A stretch of 32,113 nucleotides of DNA from Bacillus sp. AFS037270 (GTDB lineage Bacteria; Bacillota; Bacilli; Bacillales_B; DSM-18226). Shown one piece after another: positions 16,280 through 25,908 of this stretch (positions are counted from its first letter, which is position 1; each line of letters begins with the position of its first letter). The stretch is taken from the NCBI RefSeq assembly GCF_002585305.1, contig NZ_NUNF01000103.1, positions 1 through 32,113 of the forward strand, in the 5' to 3' direction. A model generated the notes under the pieces. The model searched no databases. It worked only from the letters and a program-made list of their open reading frames with translations, and was not told where the DNA came from. The position numbers and the translations under genes were made by a program.

Positions 16280-16823
16280 ATGGAAAAAAGAAGGGTTAGA
16301 ATGGGTTAAGGCTTTTGCGATTGGGATTATTATTTTTGCTTTTATTCGAACTTTTTTCTTTTCTAATTATATAGTAGAAGGAGAATCTATGATGCCGACT
16401 CTCCAGGACGGAAACAAACTCGTGGTTAATAAGCTAGGGTATCAGGTTGGCGAGTTAAACCGATTTGATGTGATTGTCTTTCATGCTAATGCAAAAGAGG
16501 ACTTTGTTAAGCGGATAATCGGACTGCCTGGTGATAAAATTGAGTATCGGAATGATACGTTATATATTAATGGCCACAAGTATGAAGAACCCTTCTTAGA
16601 TAATTATAAAAGGAAATCCCCTGGTTTGAAGTTAACGGGAGATTTTAGTTTAAAGGAAATTACCGGTGAAGATATTGTACCCGAGGGGAAATTATTCGTT
16701 CTCGGTGATAATCGATTAGGAAGCTGGGACAGCCGTCAATTTGGCTTTATCAATGCCAGTAAGGTCGTCGGTAAAGTCGATTTGCGCTATTGGCCGTTAA
16801 ATGAAATAAATGTTCATTTTTAA
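16269..16823 (+). CDS. Signal peptidase I (SipV/SipS/SipT type)
   Basis: 184-residue membrane-anchored serine protease that removes signal peptides from secreted proteins. One N-terminal membrane helix (residues 14-34) precedes the catalytic Ser40 in VEGESMMPTL. The general base is Lys81 in DFVKRIIGLPGD. Box E is GDNRLGSWDSRQFG. All catalytic elements are intact. The ATG at 16269 has GGAGGAG at good spacing and overlaps the yhjE stop; a GTG two codons upstream lies in the site. Position matches sipV, but sequence alone does not assign the paralogue. Confidence 0.93.
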   Translation: MKIEWKKEGLEWVKAFAIGIIIFAFIRTFFFSNYIVEGESMMPTLQDGNKLVVNKLGYQVGELNRFDVIVFHANAKEDFVKRIIGLPGDKIEYRNDTLYINGHKYEEPFLDNYKRKSPGLKLTGDFSLKEITGEDIVPEGKLFVLGDNRLGSWDSRQFGFINASKVVGKVDLRYWPLNEINVHF

Positions 16824-16839
16824 ATAAGGAATAATGACG

Positions 16840-16866
16840 ACACGATTTAATGAATCGTGTTTTTTC
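16840..16866 (+). terminator. Terminator after the signal peptidase gene
   Basis: ACACGATT / AATCGTGT stem with a five-base loop and a T run. Repeat copy 2 starts in the T-rich tail. Confidence 0.88.
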
Positions 16867-17032
16867 TTTGAGATTGTCCAGCAGCGCCTGTACGTGGCGA
16901 TTGGAGCTTTTTCTAGTAATCCAGCTCTACTCGCCTCACATTTAGGTCAATCCCTCAAGAGGGCTAAAAGCAGCCATCTCGCCGGCTCGTTTGTAGCCTT
17001 GCGCCCCTGGTCAAGGCGCTTCCGCTTTTCTA
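16867..17032 (+). repeat. Dispersed intergenic repeat, copy 2 (divergent form)
   Basis: Starts TTTGAGATTGTCCAG and ends CAAGGCGCTTCCGCTTTTCTA, matching the ends of the other copies; the centre is diverged but keeps GCCGGCTCGT and an internal inverted arrangement of GC-rich blocks. It fills most of the 317-base space between the signal peptidase gene and addB. I see no gene here; a short open frame across it is only GC-rich repeat sequence. Confidence 0.7.
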
Positions 17033-17073
17033 GGTAGATTTACCATTATTGGTTAAAACCCGTCAACCTGAAA

Positions 17074-17104
17074 TACAAACATTTGTACTCTTTTGTGATA
17101 GAAT
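17074..17104 (+). promoter_or_regulatory. Candidate addBA promoter with overlapping palindrome
   Basis: An extended -10, TGATAGAAT (17096-17104), lies 36 bases before the addB start. A 14-base palindrome, TACAAA-CA-TTTGTA (17074-17087), covers the place of the -35. The palindrome does not match the Bacillus LexA box (CGAAC-N4-GTTCG). Promoter and operator are inferred. Confidence 0.4.
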
Positions 17105-17140
17105 GGGAGATACAGAGTTTTTGGAAAGGAAGGTTTTCTT

Positions 17141-20100
17141 ATGTCATTAAGAGTCATTACAGGCCGGTCCGGCAGTGGAAAAACTGCATTTTTCCTTAAT
17201 GAAATCCGCGAACGTCTTTTAGAAAATCCGGAAGGAAAACCGATTATTTATATCGTACCGGAACAAATGACATTTTTAACAGAATATCGTTTGGCGACAG
17301 ACTCGCTCGTTGGCGGGATGATTCGTGCTCAGGTGTTCAGCTTTTCCCGTCTGGCATGGCGGATTCTGCAAGAGACAGGCGGGATCACTCGTTATCATTT
17401 AAGCAGTGTTGGTATGAACATGTTGATACGTAAAATAATTGATGAACAAAAAGAAAATTTAAACATCTTCCAGCGGGCTGCTGATAAAAATGGGTTTGTT
17501 CAGCAGCTTGAGCAAATGATTACTGAATTTAAGCGGTATTGTATTAGTCCAGAGGATCTAATCCAAAAAGCAGCTCAGCTTGGAACAGATAGCTCCGTAT
17601 CGAAAGCATTACATGATAAATTAACAGATTTAGAGAAGGTTTATTCGAAATTTGAGGATGAAATCTTTGGGAAATATATTGATTCGGAAGATTATTTCCG
17701 CCTTTTGGCAGAGAAAATATCAGTCTCGTCTTACTTAAAAGAGGCGGAAATTTATATTGATGGGTTTTACAGCTTTACGCCTCAGGAATATCAAATTATC
17801 GCAGAATTAATGGGTCAGTGTAAACAAGTTTCGATTGCGATGACAACAGACCGCTTGTCTGTTGATTCAGCGCCAGATGAACTCGATTTATTCCGCACTT
17901 CGGCAGATGCCTGTTACAGCCTTTATGATATTGCTAAAACATGTGGTATTGAAATAGAAGAATCTATCATACTGAACGACCAAAAAAAGTGGCCATCTCC
18001 CTCCTTACGCCATTTGGAGGCACATTTTGATACTCGCCCAGCTCTACCCTTTCGTGGGGGAACAGAGATTCAAATTAGCCAGGCCGTTAATCGTAGAGCA
18101 GAGATTGAAGGAATCGCCCGGGAAATCCGTCATGTGGTTCAAACAAAAGGGTACCGTTATCGAGATATTGCCCTGTTAATTAGAAATGGCTCAGACTATC
18201 ATGAAATCGTTGAACCGGTTTTTGACGATTATCAGATACCATATTTTATTGATCAGAAAAGGACCATGCTTAATCATCCCTTAATTGAATTAATTCGCTC
18301 AACGCTAGAAATCATGAACTCTTTTTGGCGCTATGAACCCGTATTTAGAGCGATTAAAACAGAATTGCTCTATCCTCTCCAGGAGAATCCTGCTAAAATG
18401 CGCGAAAAGATGGACAGGCTTGAAAATTATTGTTTGGCCTATGGAATTAATGGCAGCAAATGGACGAAAAAGGATCGTTGGGTTTATCGGAGAATAAGAG
18501 GTCTGGAATTAACGGGAAGCGGCCAGACAGATGCCGAAAAAGAGATGGAGAATGAATTAAATGAATTAAAACTTCTCATTACAGCTCCAATATTACGTTT
18601 GTCCAGACGCTTGAAAAAAGCCGATACCGGACGAAAGCTGTGCGAGGCGATTTATTTATATTTGGAAGAATTGGATATAGCCGATAAACTAGAGCATTGG
18701 AAAATGACGGCAGAGGAAAGTGGAAACCTTGTAAGAATGCGAGAACACGAGCAAGTATGGAATGCCGTGGTAGATCTTCTCGATCAATATGTAGAAATAT
18801 TAGGGGATGACCAAGTTAGCTTAAAGGCCTTTGCTGCTATTTTAGAAGCAGGCTTTGATTCCTTATATTTTTCACTTATTCCCCCTGCACTTGACCAAGT
18901 CTTAATTGGCGACCTGGAAAAATCGCGGCTAAATGATAGTAAGATTGTTTTTGTTGTTGGCGTAAATGAAGGTGTATTACCAGCCAAAATCTCAGACGAG
19001 GGCATTCTAGCTGATGAGGACCGGGAACTATTGTTGGCAGAAGGAATGAATGTGGCACCAAGCAGCCGTACTCGTCTGTTAGATGAAAACTTCCTTGCCT
19101 ATAAAGCTTTTACGGCACCGTCAGAGTTTCTTTATGTCAGCTATCCTCTTGCCAATGATGAAGGTAAAGCTCTAATTCCTTCGTCATACATTAAGCGTCT
19201 TAAGGAACTGTTCCCGGACATTCAGGAGGCTTATTATGTTGCAGACCCTTCAGAGCTTGACGAGGAGGGGCAGCTAGGGTTTGTATCTAATTTTACGACC
19301 ACCCTTTCTTACCTAAACGCACAATTGCAATTGAAAAAGAGAAACTATCCCATTGCTGATTTGTGGTGGGATGTGTATAACTACTACCTCCATAGCTCGT
19401 GGAAAAATAGGGCAGCCAAAGTGTTCTCAAGTCTTTTTTATACAAACGGGACAGTCCAATTGTCCATTGAGGTAGCAGATGCATTATATGGTGATATCAT
19501 TCAGGCTAGTGTTTCAAGAATGGAATTATACAATGGCTGTGCTTTTTCTCATTTTGCCCAGCATGGACTAAAGCTTCGTGAACGGCAAATCTTCCGGTTA
19601 GAAGCACCAGATATTGGGGAATTATTCCACGCTGCTTTAAAACAAATTGCTGAGACAGTAAATGAACAGAATATATCATGGGCAGAGTTAACACGCGGGC
19701 AATGTGAACATCTAGCAAAAGATGCTGTCAAAACCCTTGCTCCAAAGCTGCAAAATGAAATTCTACTAAGTTCCGAAAGACATCATTATATTCAGCGCAA
19801 GTTAGAACAAATCATTACCCGTGCCTCGATCGTTTTGAGCGAGCATGCAAAGGTAAGTGGTTTTTCGCCGATTGGATTGGAATTAGCTTTTGGACCTAAT
19901 GGGGAACTGCCTCCACTAAGCTTCTCTTTGAAAAATGGCAAAAGAATGGAGTTAGCAGGGCGGATTGATAGGGTTGATCAAGCAAAAGCTGAGGATGATA
20001 GTGTCTTTTTAAGGGTAATTGATTATAAATCAAGTGAAAAAGATGTTAATTTAACAGAAGTATACTATGGTTTAGCCTTACAAATGCTTACCTACCTAGA

Positions 20101-20635
20101 TATCGTCATGACACACTCTACTGAATTGGTGGAAATGAAAGCGAGCCCTGCAGGTGTCCTTTATTTTCATGTTCATAATCCCTTTATTAATACAAAGAAA
20201 ATGCTGACCATAGATGAAATTGAAAATGAAATTATGAAAAAGTTTAAAATGAATGGGTTAATGCTTAGCGATCAAAGAGTAATCCAGCTGATGGACCAAT
20301 CTTTGGAGTCTGGGGACTCACAAATTATAGCAGCCGGAATCAAGAAAGATGGAAATATATCCAAAAAATCAAAGGTTGCCAGCTTAGAAGAATTTAATCA
20401 GCTAAGAAACCATGTCCGTACCATCTATCAGAAAACTGGGAACGCCATTATAAATGGTCAAATTGATATATCACCATTTAAATTGAAAGACAAAACACCT
20501 TGTACTTTCTGTTCCTATAAATCTGTTTGTCAGTTTGATGAATCTATTGATAGTAATCATTTTCGGATTCTAACACCACATTCAAAGGATGAGGTATTGG
20601 AATTGATCAAAGGGGAGGTTTCTGGAAATGAATAG
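17141..20635 (+). CDS. addB: ATP-dependent helicase/nuclease AddAB, subunit B
   Basis: 1164 residues (about 1166 in B. subtilis). AddAB is the Gram-positive RecBCD counterpart that unwinds and resects double-strand breaks up to Chi and loads RecA. An N-terminal Walker A-like GRSGSGKT is at residues 8-15. The C-terminal RecB-type nuclease has DYKSS with Asp961. The iron-sulfur cluster cysteines are all present: Cys800 in NGCAFSHF and Cys1121, Cys1124 and Cys1130 in CTFCSYKSVC, almost identical to B. subtilis numbering. The start follows GGAAAGGAAGG. addA overlaps the last eight bases, so the subunits are translationally coupled. Confidence 0.97.
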   Translation: MSLRVITGRSGSGKTAFFLNEIRERLLENPEGKPIIYIVPEQMTFLTEYRLATDSLVGGMIRAQVFSFSRLAWRILQETGGITRYHLSSVGMNMLIRKIIDEQKENLNIFQRAADKNGFVQQLEQMITEFKRYCISPEDLIQKAAQLGTDSSVSKALHDKLTDLEKVYSKFEDEIFGKYIDSEDYFRLLAEKISVSSYLKEAEIYIDGFYSFTPQEYQIIAELMGQCKQVSIAMTTDRLSVDSAPDELDLFRTSADACYSLYDIAKTCGIEIEESIILNDQKKWPSPSLRHLEAHFDTRPALPFRGGTEIQISQAVNRRAEIEGIAREIRHVVQTKGYRYRDIALLIRNGSDYHEIVEPVFDDYQIPYFIDQKRTMLNHPLIELIRSTLEIMNSFWRYEPVFRAIKTELLYPLQENPAKMREKMDRLENYCLAYGINGSKWTKKDRWVYRRIRGLELTGSGQTDAEKEMENELNELKLLITAPILRLSRRLKKADTGRKLCEAIYLYLEELDIADKLEHWKMTAEESGNLVRMREHEQVWNAVVDLLDQYVEILGDDQVSLKAFAAILEAGFDSLYFSLIPPALDQVLIGDLEKSRLNDSKIVFVVGVNEGVLPAKISDEGILADEDRELLLAEGMNVAPSSRTRLLDENFLAYKAFTAPSEFLYVSYPLANDEGKALIPSSYIKRLKELFPDIQEAYYVADPSELDEEGQLGFVSNFTTTLSYLNAQLQLKKRNYPIADLWWDVYNYYLHSSWKNRAAKVFSSLFYTNGTVQLSIEVADALYGDIIQASVSRMELYNGCAFSHFAQHGLKLRERQIFRLEAPDIGELFHAALKQIAETVNEQNISWAELTRGQCEHLAKDAVKTLAPKLQNEILLSSERHHYIQRKLEQIITRASIVLSEHAKVSGFSPIGLELAFGPNGELPPLSFSLKNGKRMELAGRIDRVDQAKAEDDSVFLRVIDYKSSEKDVNLTEVYYGLALQMLTYLDIVMTHSTELVEMKASPAGVLYFHVHNPFINTKKMLTIDEIENEIMKKFKMNGLMLSDQRVIQLMDQSLESGDSQIIAAGIKKDGNISKKSKVASLEEFNQLRNHVRTIYQKTGNAIINGQIDISPFKLKDKTPCTFCSYKSVCQFDESIDSNHFRILTPHSKDEVLELIKGEVSGNE

Positions 20636-23600
20636 TATTGTGATTCCTCCAAAACCAGAAGGGGTTACCTGGACGAATGACCAGTGGAAGGCCATAGCAG
20701 CGAGAGATAAGGATATCCTTGTCGCTGCAGCTGCCGGTTCGGGAAAAACGGCAGTCCTTGTCGAAAGAATCATCCAAAAGATTCTTTCGAAAGAAGTACC
20801 AATCGATGTCGATCAATTATTAGTCGTTACGTTTACGAGTGCTTCCGCTGCAGAGATGAGGCACCGAATCGGGGAGGCACTAGAAAAAGCAATCGACCAA
20901 AATCCAGAATCAAGAAATTTACGAAAACAGCTTAATCTTTTAAACAAGGCTTCCATTTCGACGCTGCACTCTTTTTGTATGGAAGTCATCCGTAAATATT
21001 ATTATTTAATTGATATTGACCCCGGCTTCCGCATCGCCGATCCAACAGAGGCCCAATTAATTAGAGATGAAGTGATGGAAGAATTATTTGAAGAGGAATA
21101 TGGAAAAAAAGAGAATGAAGCATTTTTTTATTTAGTAGATTCGTTTACAAGTGACCGCAGTGATGCTGCATTAATGGATATTGTTCGTTCCATTTACGAC
21201 TTTGCTCAGTCAAATCCTCTTCCTGACCGATATTTGGAAAAAATAGTCGCTATGTATCAAGTGGAGGAAATAGCGTCTATTGAGGAGCTTCCCTTTATCA
21301 ATGCACTCCTTTTTGATATTAAGCTGCAATTAGAAGCTGCTAAAGAAATGATTAAGCAAGCTCTTGAAATCACAAAGCAGCCAAATGGACCGGCACCTCG
21401 TGCGGAAAACTTTTTAGATGATTTAGAGGTCATTGACACCCTTATCAAAGCCGAGCAGGATTCCTGGAACACACTTTACCAGGCAATGCAAACATGGTCT
21501 TTTACAAGAGCTAAACAGGTAAAAGGGGATCACTATGATAAGGAATTAATAGAAAAGGCACAGAAACTGCGGGACAAAGCTAAGAAAAAAATTCAAGGTA
21601 TAAAAGATGAACTCTTTTCTCGCCGGCCTGAAAGCTTTTTACGGGATATGGTGGAAATGCGTCCTTTAATTGCAACATTAGTTTATCTTGTAAAAGAGTT
21701 TTCAAAGCGATTTGAGAAGGCAAAGCAGGAAAAAGCACTGGTCGACTATAACGACCTCGAGCATTATTGCCTCGCTATTTTAACAGAGGGAATTTCGGAT
21801 AAGGGTGAATTTCTTCCATCCGAAGCAGCCCTTGCGTACAGACTTCATTTTAAAGAAGTCTATTGCGACGAGTACCAGGATACGAATTTGGTGCAGGAGA
21901 CCATTTTGAAGCTGGTGGCACAGGATGAAGAAGAAAACGGTAATCTCTTTATGGTCGGTGACGTTAAACAGTCCATTTACCGTTTTCGCTTAGCTGAACC
22001 ACAGCTTTTCCTTTCCAAATATAATCGTTTCACAGCGGATGGGTCCGCATCTGGTCTCCGAATTGACCTGGCTCAAAATTTCCGAAGCAGGAAAGAGGTC
22101 CTTGATGCCACTAATTATCTCTTTAAACAGATTATGGGGGTCAAGGTAGGAGAAATCCAATACGATGAGGCCGCGGAACTGCGGAATGGTGCGCCATATC
22201 CTGAAAATACAGAATTTCCGGTGGAGTTAATGCTCATTGACCAAAATGCTGAGAGTCACAAGTCTGAAGAACTAGAAACAGACAACGAAAATGAAGTAGT
22301 AGAATTCGACACAGCCGATCTTGAACAATCTCAGCTAGAGGCGAGGGTGATCGCTTCTCAAATTAAGAAATTAATAAGCGATGGTGTTCCTGTTTTTAAC
22401 GCCAAAACCAAAACAGAAAGACCGTTAATGTACCGGGATGTTGTGATTCTTCTCCGCTCGATGACTTGGGCACCGCAATTTATGGAGGAGTTCAAACAGC
22501 AAGGAATTCCTATTTATGCAAATTTATCAACTGGTTATTTTGAAGCGACCGAAGTATCCATTATGATGTCACTTCTTAGGGTTATTGATAATCCGTATCA
22601 GGATATCCCGCTTGCCTCTGTACTCCGTTCACCTATTGTTGGGTTAAACGAGGAGGAACTATCGAAAATACGGATTGGCAGGAAACGTGGTTCGTTTTGG
22701 GAGGCTGTTACTGCCTTTTGTTTAAGTAAAACTACAGAAGTAAATGAACCTTTTTATGAAAAGGTTCGAGCTTTTTTTGACTTATTAACAGAATGGCGCT
22801 CGTTGGCAAGACAAGGTTCGCTCTCAGAGTTGATCTGGCAGTTATATCGTGATACTCAATTTTATGACTTTACTGGAGGGCTGCCAGGCGGGAAGCAGCG
22901 GCAGGCGAATTTACGCGCTTTATATGACAGGGCTCGACAATATGAACAGACATCGTTTCGAGGACTGTTTCGATTCTTACGTTTTATTGAGCGCATGATG
23001 GAAAGAGGAGACGATCTCGGGGCTGCCAGAGCGCTTGGCGAGCAAGAGGATGTTGTCAGAATTATGACTATCCATAGCAGTAAAGGGTTGGAATTTCCTG
23101 TTGTATTTATGGCGGGAATGGCACGAAACTTTAATATGACTGATATTCGCAAACCATATATGCTCGATAAAGAACATGGATTTGCAGCGAAATACGTGAA
23201 TGCTGAAAAAAGGATATCATATCCATCACTGCCGCAAATCGCCTTTAAGCAGAAAAAAAGGATGGAAATGCTCGGTGAAGAGATGCGAGTTCTATATGTT
23301 GCGATGACAAGGGCAAAGGAAAAGCTGTATGTGACCGCAACATTAAAAGATGCTGGCAAACAAATTGACAAGTGGAAAGAAGTTTCCTTGCATAACGAAT
23401 GGCTTTTGAAAGACTATGAGCGAGCTTCTGCCATGAGTTATATAGACTGGATTGGACCGGCACTCATCCGACATCAAGATGCTAGCGAACTATGGAATGG
23501 AGGAAAGGGTAATTGGCGGATGCCGCAGGAAATCTCAAACCATCCATCTTCTTGGAATATAACGTTACAACATGCTGATGAAATAAAAAAACAGGCTATT

Positions 23601-24407
23601 TCCATCGAAAATGAAGAGGATCACTTTCTTAAAAAGGTTGAAAATTTAGAGCAGGTGCCATCTGATTCAAATCTAACGGATGAAATACATGCACGGCTTA
23701 CGTGGGAATATCCTTTCCCTGGTGCTGCAAGCCATCGGTCAAAGCAATCAGTTTCGGAAATAAAACGTGTCCGGGAATTAACCGATGAATATAGCAGTAC
23801 AGAACTGGTTGGGCGTTTTCGAAAATCCATCTTGAAACGGCCTAAGTTTATGCAGGAGAAACAATTAAGTCCCGCTGAACGTGGGACAGCCATGCATATG
23901 GTCATGCAGCATGTGGATTTGACAAAAGAAGTGAATCAAAAAACAATTGTTGACCAATTAAATTGGATGGTTACCAATGAACTGTTAACCCCTGAACAAA
24001 GTGAAGTGATTGATGATAAATTAATTGCCCAATTTTTTACTTCACCGCTTGGACAAAGGTTTTATAAGGCCAAAACTGTTCACAGAGAAGTTCCCTTTAC
24101 GGTTTCCTTGCCTGCAAGTGAGGTTTATCCCGATTGGAATGAGGGGGATGATTCTGTTTTTGTACAAGGGATTATAGACTGTATCTTAGAGGATGAAGAT
24201 GGTCTTGTGTTGATTGACTATAAATCAGACGGGATAACGGACAGATATAAAGGCGGTTTCCAGCAGGCTAAGGTAATCCTTGAAGATCGCTACAAATTAC
24301 AGATTAACTTATATACGAAAGCGATAGAACAAATTTGGAAAAGAAATGTAGTTGAAAGGTATCTATTTTTCTTTGATGGTGCCCATATATTGAAGGTAGA
24401 AAAATAA
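20628..24407 (+). CDS. addA: ATP-dependent helicase/nuclease AddAB, subunit A
   Basis: 1259 residues, a UvrD-like superfamily 1 helicase fused to a RecB-type nuclease. The Q-motif TNDQW is at 16-20, Walker A AAAGSGKT ends at residue 41 (Lys40), followed by VVTFTSASAAEMRHRI, the Walker B region VYCDEYQDTN, GDVKQSIYRFR, and TIHSSKGLEFPVV and YVAMTRAKEKL in domain 2. The nuclease motif LIDYKSD lies near residue 1197 and is intact. The start ATG overlaps addB and has GGGGAGG upstream. In B. subtilis I recall sbcD-sbcC and two further genes before gerPF; here gerPF follows directly. Confidence 0.97.
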   Translation: MNSIVIPPKPEGVTWTNDQWKAIAARDKDILVAAAAGSGKTAVLVERIIQKILSKEVPIDVDQLLVVTFTSASAAEMRHRIGEALEKAIDQNPESRNLRKQLNLLNKASISTLHSFCMEVIRKYYYLIDIDPGFRIADPTEAQLIRDEVMEELFEEEYGKKENEAFFYLVDSFTSDRSDAALMDIVRSIYDFAQSNPLPDRYLEKIVAMYQVEEIASIEELPFINALLFDIKLQLEAAKEMIKQALEITKQPNGPAPRAENFLDDLEVIDTLIKAEQDSWNTLYQAMQTWSFTRAKQVKGDHYDKELIEKAQKLRDKAKKKIQGIKDELFSRRPESFLRDMVEMRPLIATLVYLVKEFSKRFEKAKQEKALVDYNDLEHYCLAILTEGISDKGEFLPSEAALAYRLHFKEVYCDEYQDTNLVQETILKLVAQDEEENGNLFMVGDVKQSIYRFRLAEPQLFLSKYNRFTADGSASGLRIDLAQNFRSRKEVLDATNYLFKQIMGVKVGEIQYDEAAELRNGAPYPENTEFPVELMLIDQNAESHKSEELETDNENEVVEFDTADLEQSQLEARVIASQIKKLISDGVPVFNAKTKTERPLMYRDVVILLRSMTWAPQFMEEFKQQGIPIYANLSTGYFEATEVSIMMSLLRVIDNPYQDIPLASVLRSPIVGLNEEELSKIRIGRKRGSFWEAVTAFCLSKTTEVNEPFYEKVRAFFDLLTEWRSLARQGSLSELIWQLYRDTQFYDFTGGLPGGKQRQANLRALYDRARQYEQTSFRGLFRFLRFIERMMERGDDLGAARALGEQEDVVRIMTIHSSKGLEFPVVFMAGMARNFNMTDIRKPYMLDKEHGFAAKYVNAEKRISYPSLPQIAFKQKKRMEMLGEEMRVLYVAMTRAKEKLYVTATLKDAGKQIDKWKEVSLHNEWLLKDYERASAMSYIDWIGPALIRHQDASELWNGGKGNWRMPQEISNHPSSWNITLQHADEIKKQAISIENEEDHFLKKVENLEQVPSDSNLTDEIHARLTWEYPFPGAASHRSKQSVSEIKRVRELTDEYSSTELVGRFRKSILKRPKFMQEKQLSPAERGTAMHMVMQHVDLTKEVNQKTIVDQLNWMVTNELLTPEQSEVIDDKLIAQFFTSPLGQRFYKAKTVHREVPFTVSLPASEVYPDWNEGDDSVFVQGIIDCILEDEDGLVLIDYKSDGITDRYKGGFQQAKVILEDRYKLQINLYTKAIEQIWKRNVVERYLFFFDGAHILKVEK

Positions 24408-24445
24408 AAAAAATGACATAGACCATTGTGGTTTATGTCATTTTT
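24408..24445 (+). terminator. Bidirectional terminator between addA and gerPF
   Basis: Long stem AAAATGACATAGACCA / TGGTTTATGTCATTTT (with a G-U pair) flanked by A and T runs on both sides. It starts at the addA stop and reaches into the gerPF stop codon, so it can terminate both convergent operons. Confidence 0.88.
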
Positions 24446-24662
24446 AGTTATTACCCGCTATAGGCTGGTCAATCAGATTCGTGTCAAGTACATTGGTGCC
24501 GCTTAAGCCGTTATTCGTCACAATTATTCCGCCGGTATCAAATGCACCCGAGCCAGCATACGTTTTAGAACTGCTTTTCGGGGAGATATAAACAGTATCA
24601 CCAAATTGTACAATTCCTCCGCCTACATTAACAATTTGTACTGGACCAAGGATTGCTGGCAT
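24444..24662 (-). CDS. gerPF: Spore germination protein GerPF
   Basis: 72-residue protein, last gene of the gerP operon and homologous to GerPA. The family pattern is visible: MPAILGPVQIVNVGGGIVQFGD at the start, then SPKSSSKTYAGSGAFDTG and a C-terminal DTNLIDQ. GerP proteins are needed for a coat permeable enough to let germinants reach their receptors. The ATG at 24662 is nine bases after AAAGG; an ATG three codons upstream abuts that site and is less likely. Confidence 0.92.
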   Translation of the reverse strand: MPAILGPVQIVNVGGGIVQFGDTVYISPKSSSKTYAGSGAFDTGGIIVTNNGLSGTNVLDTNLIDQPIAGNN

Positions 24663-24718
24663 GAAAAACATCCTTTACTATTTAACTTACATTTTTGGGC
24701 CATACATTAACATATGCA

Positions 24719-25108
24719 TTATCCCATTTCTTGTTCATGTCCGCGTGGAAGAAGCTGGCGGATATGTTTAACTCTTACCTCCATTGAAGCATGTTTTGTG
24801 TTTCCAATATGGACAATAGATGAGTTTGATACGGCTGTAATATTAATATTATTTGCTTTAATAATGGGAGTTCGATTATGTCTTATAAAAGAGATAGATT
24901 CATTGATAGGAGGGAGTTGGAGCGGCATTCTAAAAATGGAATACGAAGGAAAGTTTCCTTCGTTACCTAAAAATATTTCAGCTTCCCTTTGAACGGCAAG
25001 AGCTCGAGAGAATCCATTCAGGATGCAGGAATCACCTAGTTGAATAACAGATGAGAATGAAAGAATTATGTTCTTAAAAGTGTCGACACTAGAGATTCGG
25101 TTAAGCAT
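24719..25108 (-). CDS. gerPE: Spore germination protein GerPE
   Basis: 129 residues, matching GerPE in length and place. It has two GerP-like segments: SVIQLGDSCILNGFSRALAVQRE near residue 20 and NSSIVHIGNTKHASMEVRVKHIRQLLP near residue 94. Spore-coat-associated permeability role as for the operon. The ATG overlaps the gerPD stop (ATGCTTAA), so translation is coupled. The 56-base gap to gerPF is the only spacing in this half of the operon. Confidence 0.92.
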   Translation of the reverse strand: MLNRISSVDTFKNIILSFSSVIQLGDSCILNGFSRALAVQREAEIFLGNEGNFPSYSIFRMPLQLPPINESISFIRHNRTPIIKANNINITAVSNSSIVHIGNTKHASMEVRVKHIRQLLPRGHEQEMG

Positions 25109-25295
25109 AGCCAGGTGTCACGTCCTGTTCTAATGGAACAAAAGGTCCAATGATTAGGGATTCAGCAGGTGTATCAAAAGCAGAGGCCAACTGAATGGTT
25201 TCTGCATCGCCGACTAAAAATAAGGAGGAGCTTGCAACCCCAATAACTTTTATGTTTTCTACATGGAGGATATGGTTGTAAACTTCAAAATTCAT
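25101..25295 (-). CDS. gerPD: Spore germination protein GerPD
   Basis: 64-residue GerP family protein: MNFEVYNHILHVENIKVIGVASSSLFLVGDAETI is a variant of the pattern shared by GerPA, B and F (residues 1-34), followed by a short proline-containing tail. Its start overlaps the last 11 bases of gerPC, with AAAGGAATGAAG as ribosome site. Function is known only through the operon phenotype in Bacillus: slow germinant access through the coat when lost. Confidence 0.92.
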   Translation of the reverse strand: MNFEVYNHILHVENIKVIGVASSSLFLVGDAETIQLASAFDTPAESLIIGPFVPLEQDVTPGYA

Positions 25296-25908
25296 TCTGC
25301 TTCATTCCTTTCATATTTTCAGGCAGGTTATTTAAAAAGGTCCAAACGCCATTTTGGATTTCCTGTTTGATTGCGGTAATGACAATTTCATCAATTGAAG
25401 GACCATTCTCATTGGACGGAACTTTTCCAGTGTTAACTTTTAGATGATGATCAATTCTGGTAGGCAGCTGGCGAATAATATCTTCCTTAATAAAAGCTAG
25501 ATAAGAATCGTTTGGTTGAATAGCTAACCTATTTTGAGCATCAAAAATTATTTGAGGTAAGTCAGCTTCTAAATAATGATAAATGGCTTCTTCTATCTTT
25601 ATTGATCTCTGCATTTGCTCTTTTGGAGGTATTGGTGATTTTAATGACTGGTTTTGGACGGCAAAGTCTTCGATGTTAGACAAATCATTTGGATTTAAAC
25701 CAATATTTAATGTGCCTTCGAGGGTCTCTACTTTCAATTGATCAAAGCTATATTCAATTCTATCTACATGAATCGTAGGCTTTTCTTTAACCTGCTTGAA
25801 ATCCTTTTGTAAATCTTGGATGGCTTGTTCTAACGCAGCAATCCTTTTTTCTTGGGCTTGAATATACATTTGCATCCATTGAAGATATTGGTTCAAATCC
25901 TGATACAT
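25285..25908 (-). CDS. gerPC: Spore germination protein GerPC
   Basis: 207 residues, the largest GerP protein and the only one without the GerPA-type pattern. The N-terminal third (residues about 2-45, rich in Q, E, K and hydrophobics with heptad-like spacing: LNQYLQWMQMYIQAQEKRIAALEQAIQDLQKDF region) looks like a coiled coil. The remainder is a mixed globular region. The ATG at 25908 has GAGGTGAT at six bases; a GTG three codons upstream lies inside that site. A 111-base gap separates it from gerPB, unusual in this tightly packed operon. Confidence 0.93.
   Translation of the reverse strand: MYQDLNQYLQWMQMYIQAQEKRIAALEQAIQDLQKDFKQVKEKPTIHVDRIEYSFDQLKVETLEGTLNIGLNPNDLSNIEDFAVQNQSLKSPIPPKEQMQRSIKIEEAIYHYLEADLPQIIFDAQNRLAIQPNDSYLAFIKEDIIRQLPTRIDHHLKVNTGKVPSNENGPSIDEIVITAIKQEIQNGVWTFLNNLPENMKGMKQNEF

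Noticed and set aside
16834..17037. 67-codon frame downstream of the signal peptidase gene
   Set aside because: It consists of the terminator and repeat copy 2, has no ribosome site and its sequence is explained by the GC-rich repeat.
17074..17087. LexA/DinR box before addB
   Set aside because: The palindrome lacks the CGAAC-N4-GTTCG half-sites of the Bacillus LexA consensus.
22862..23371. 169-codon frame antisense to addA
   Set aside because: It lies wholly inside addA, whose helicase motifs are intact there, has no ribosome site and a composition typical of a reverse-strand shadow.
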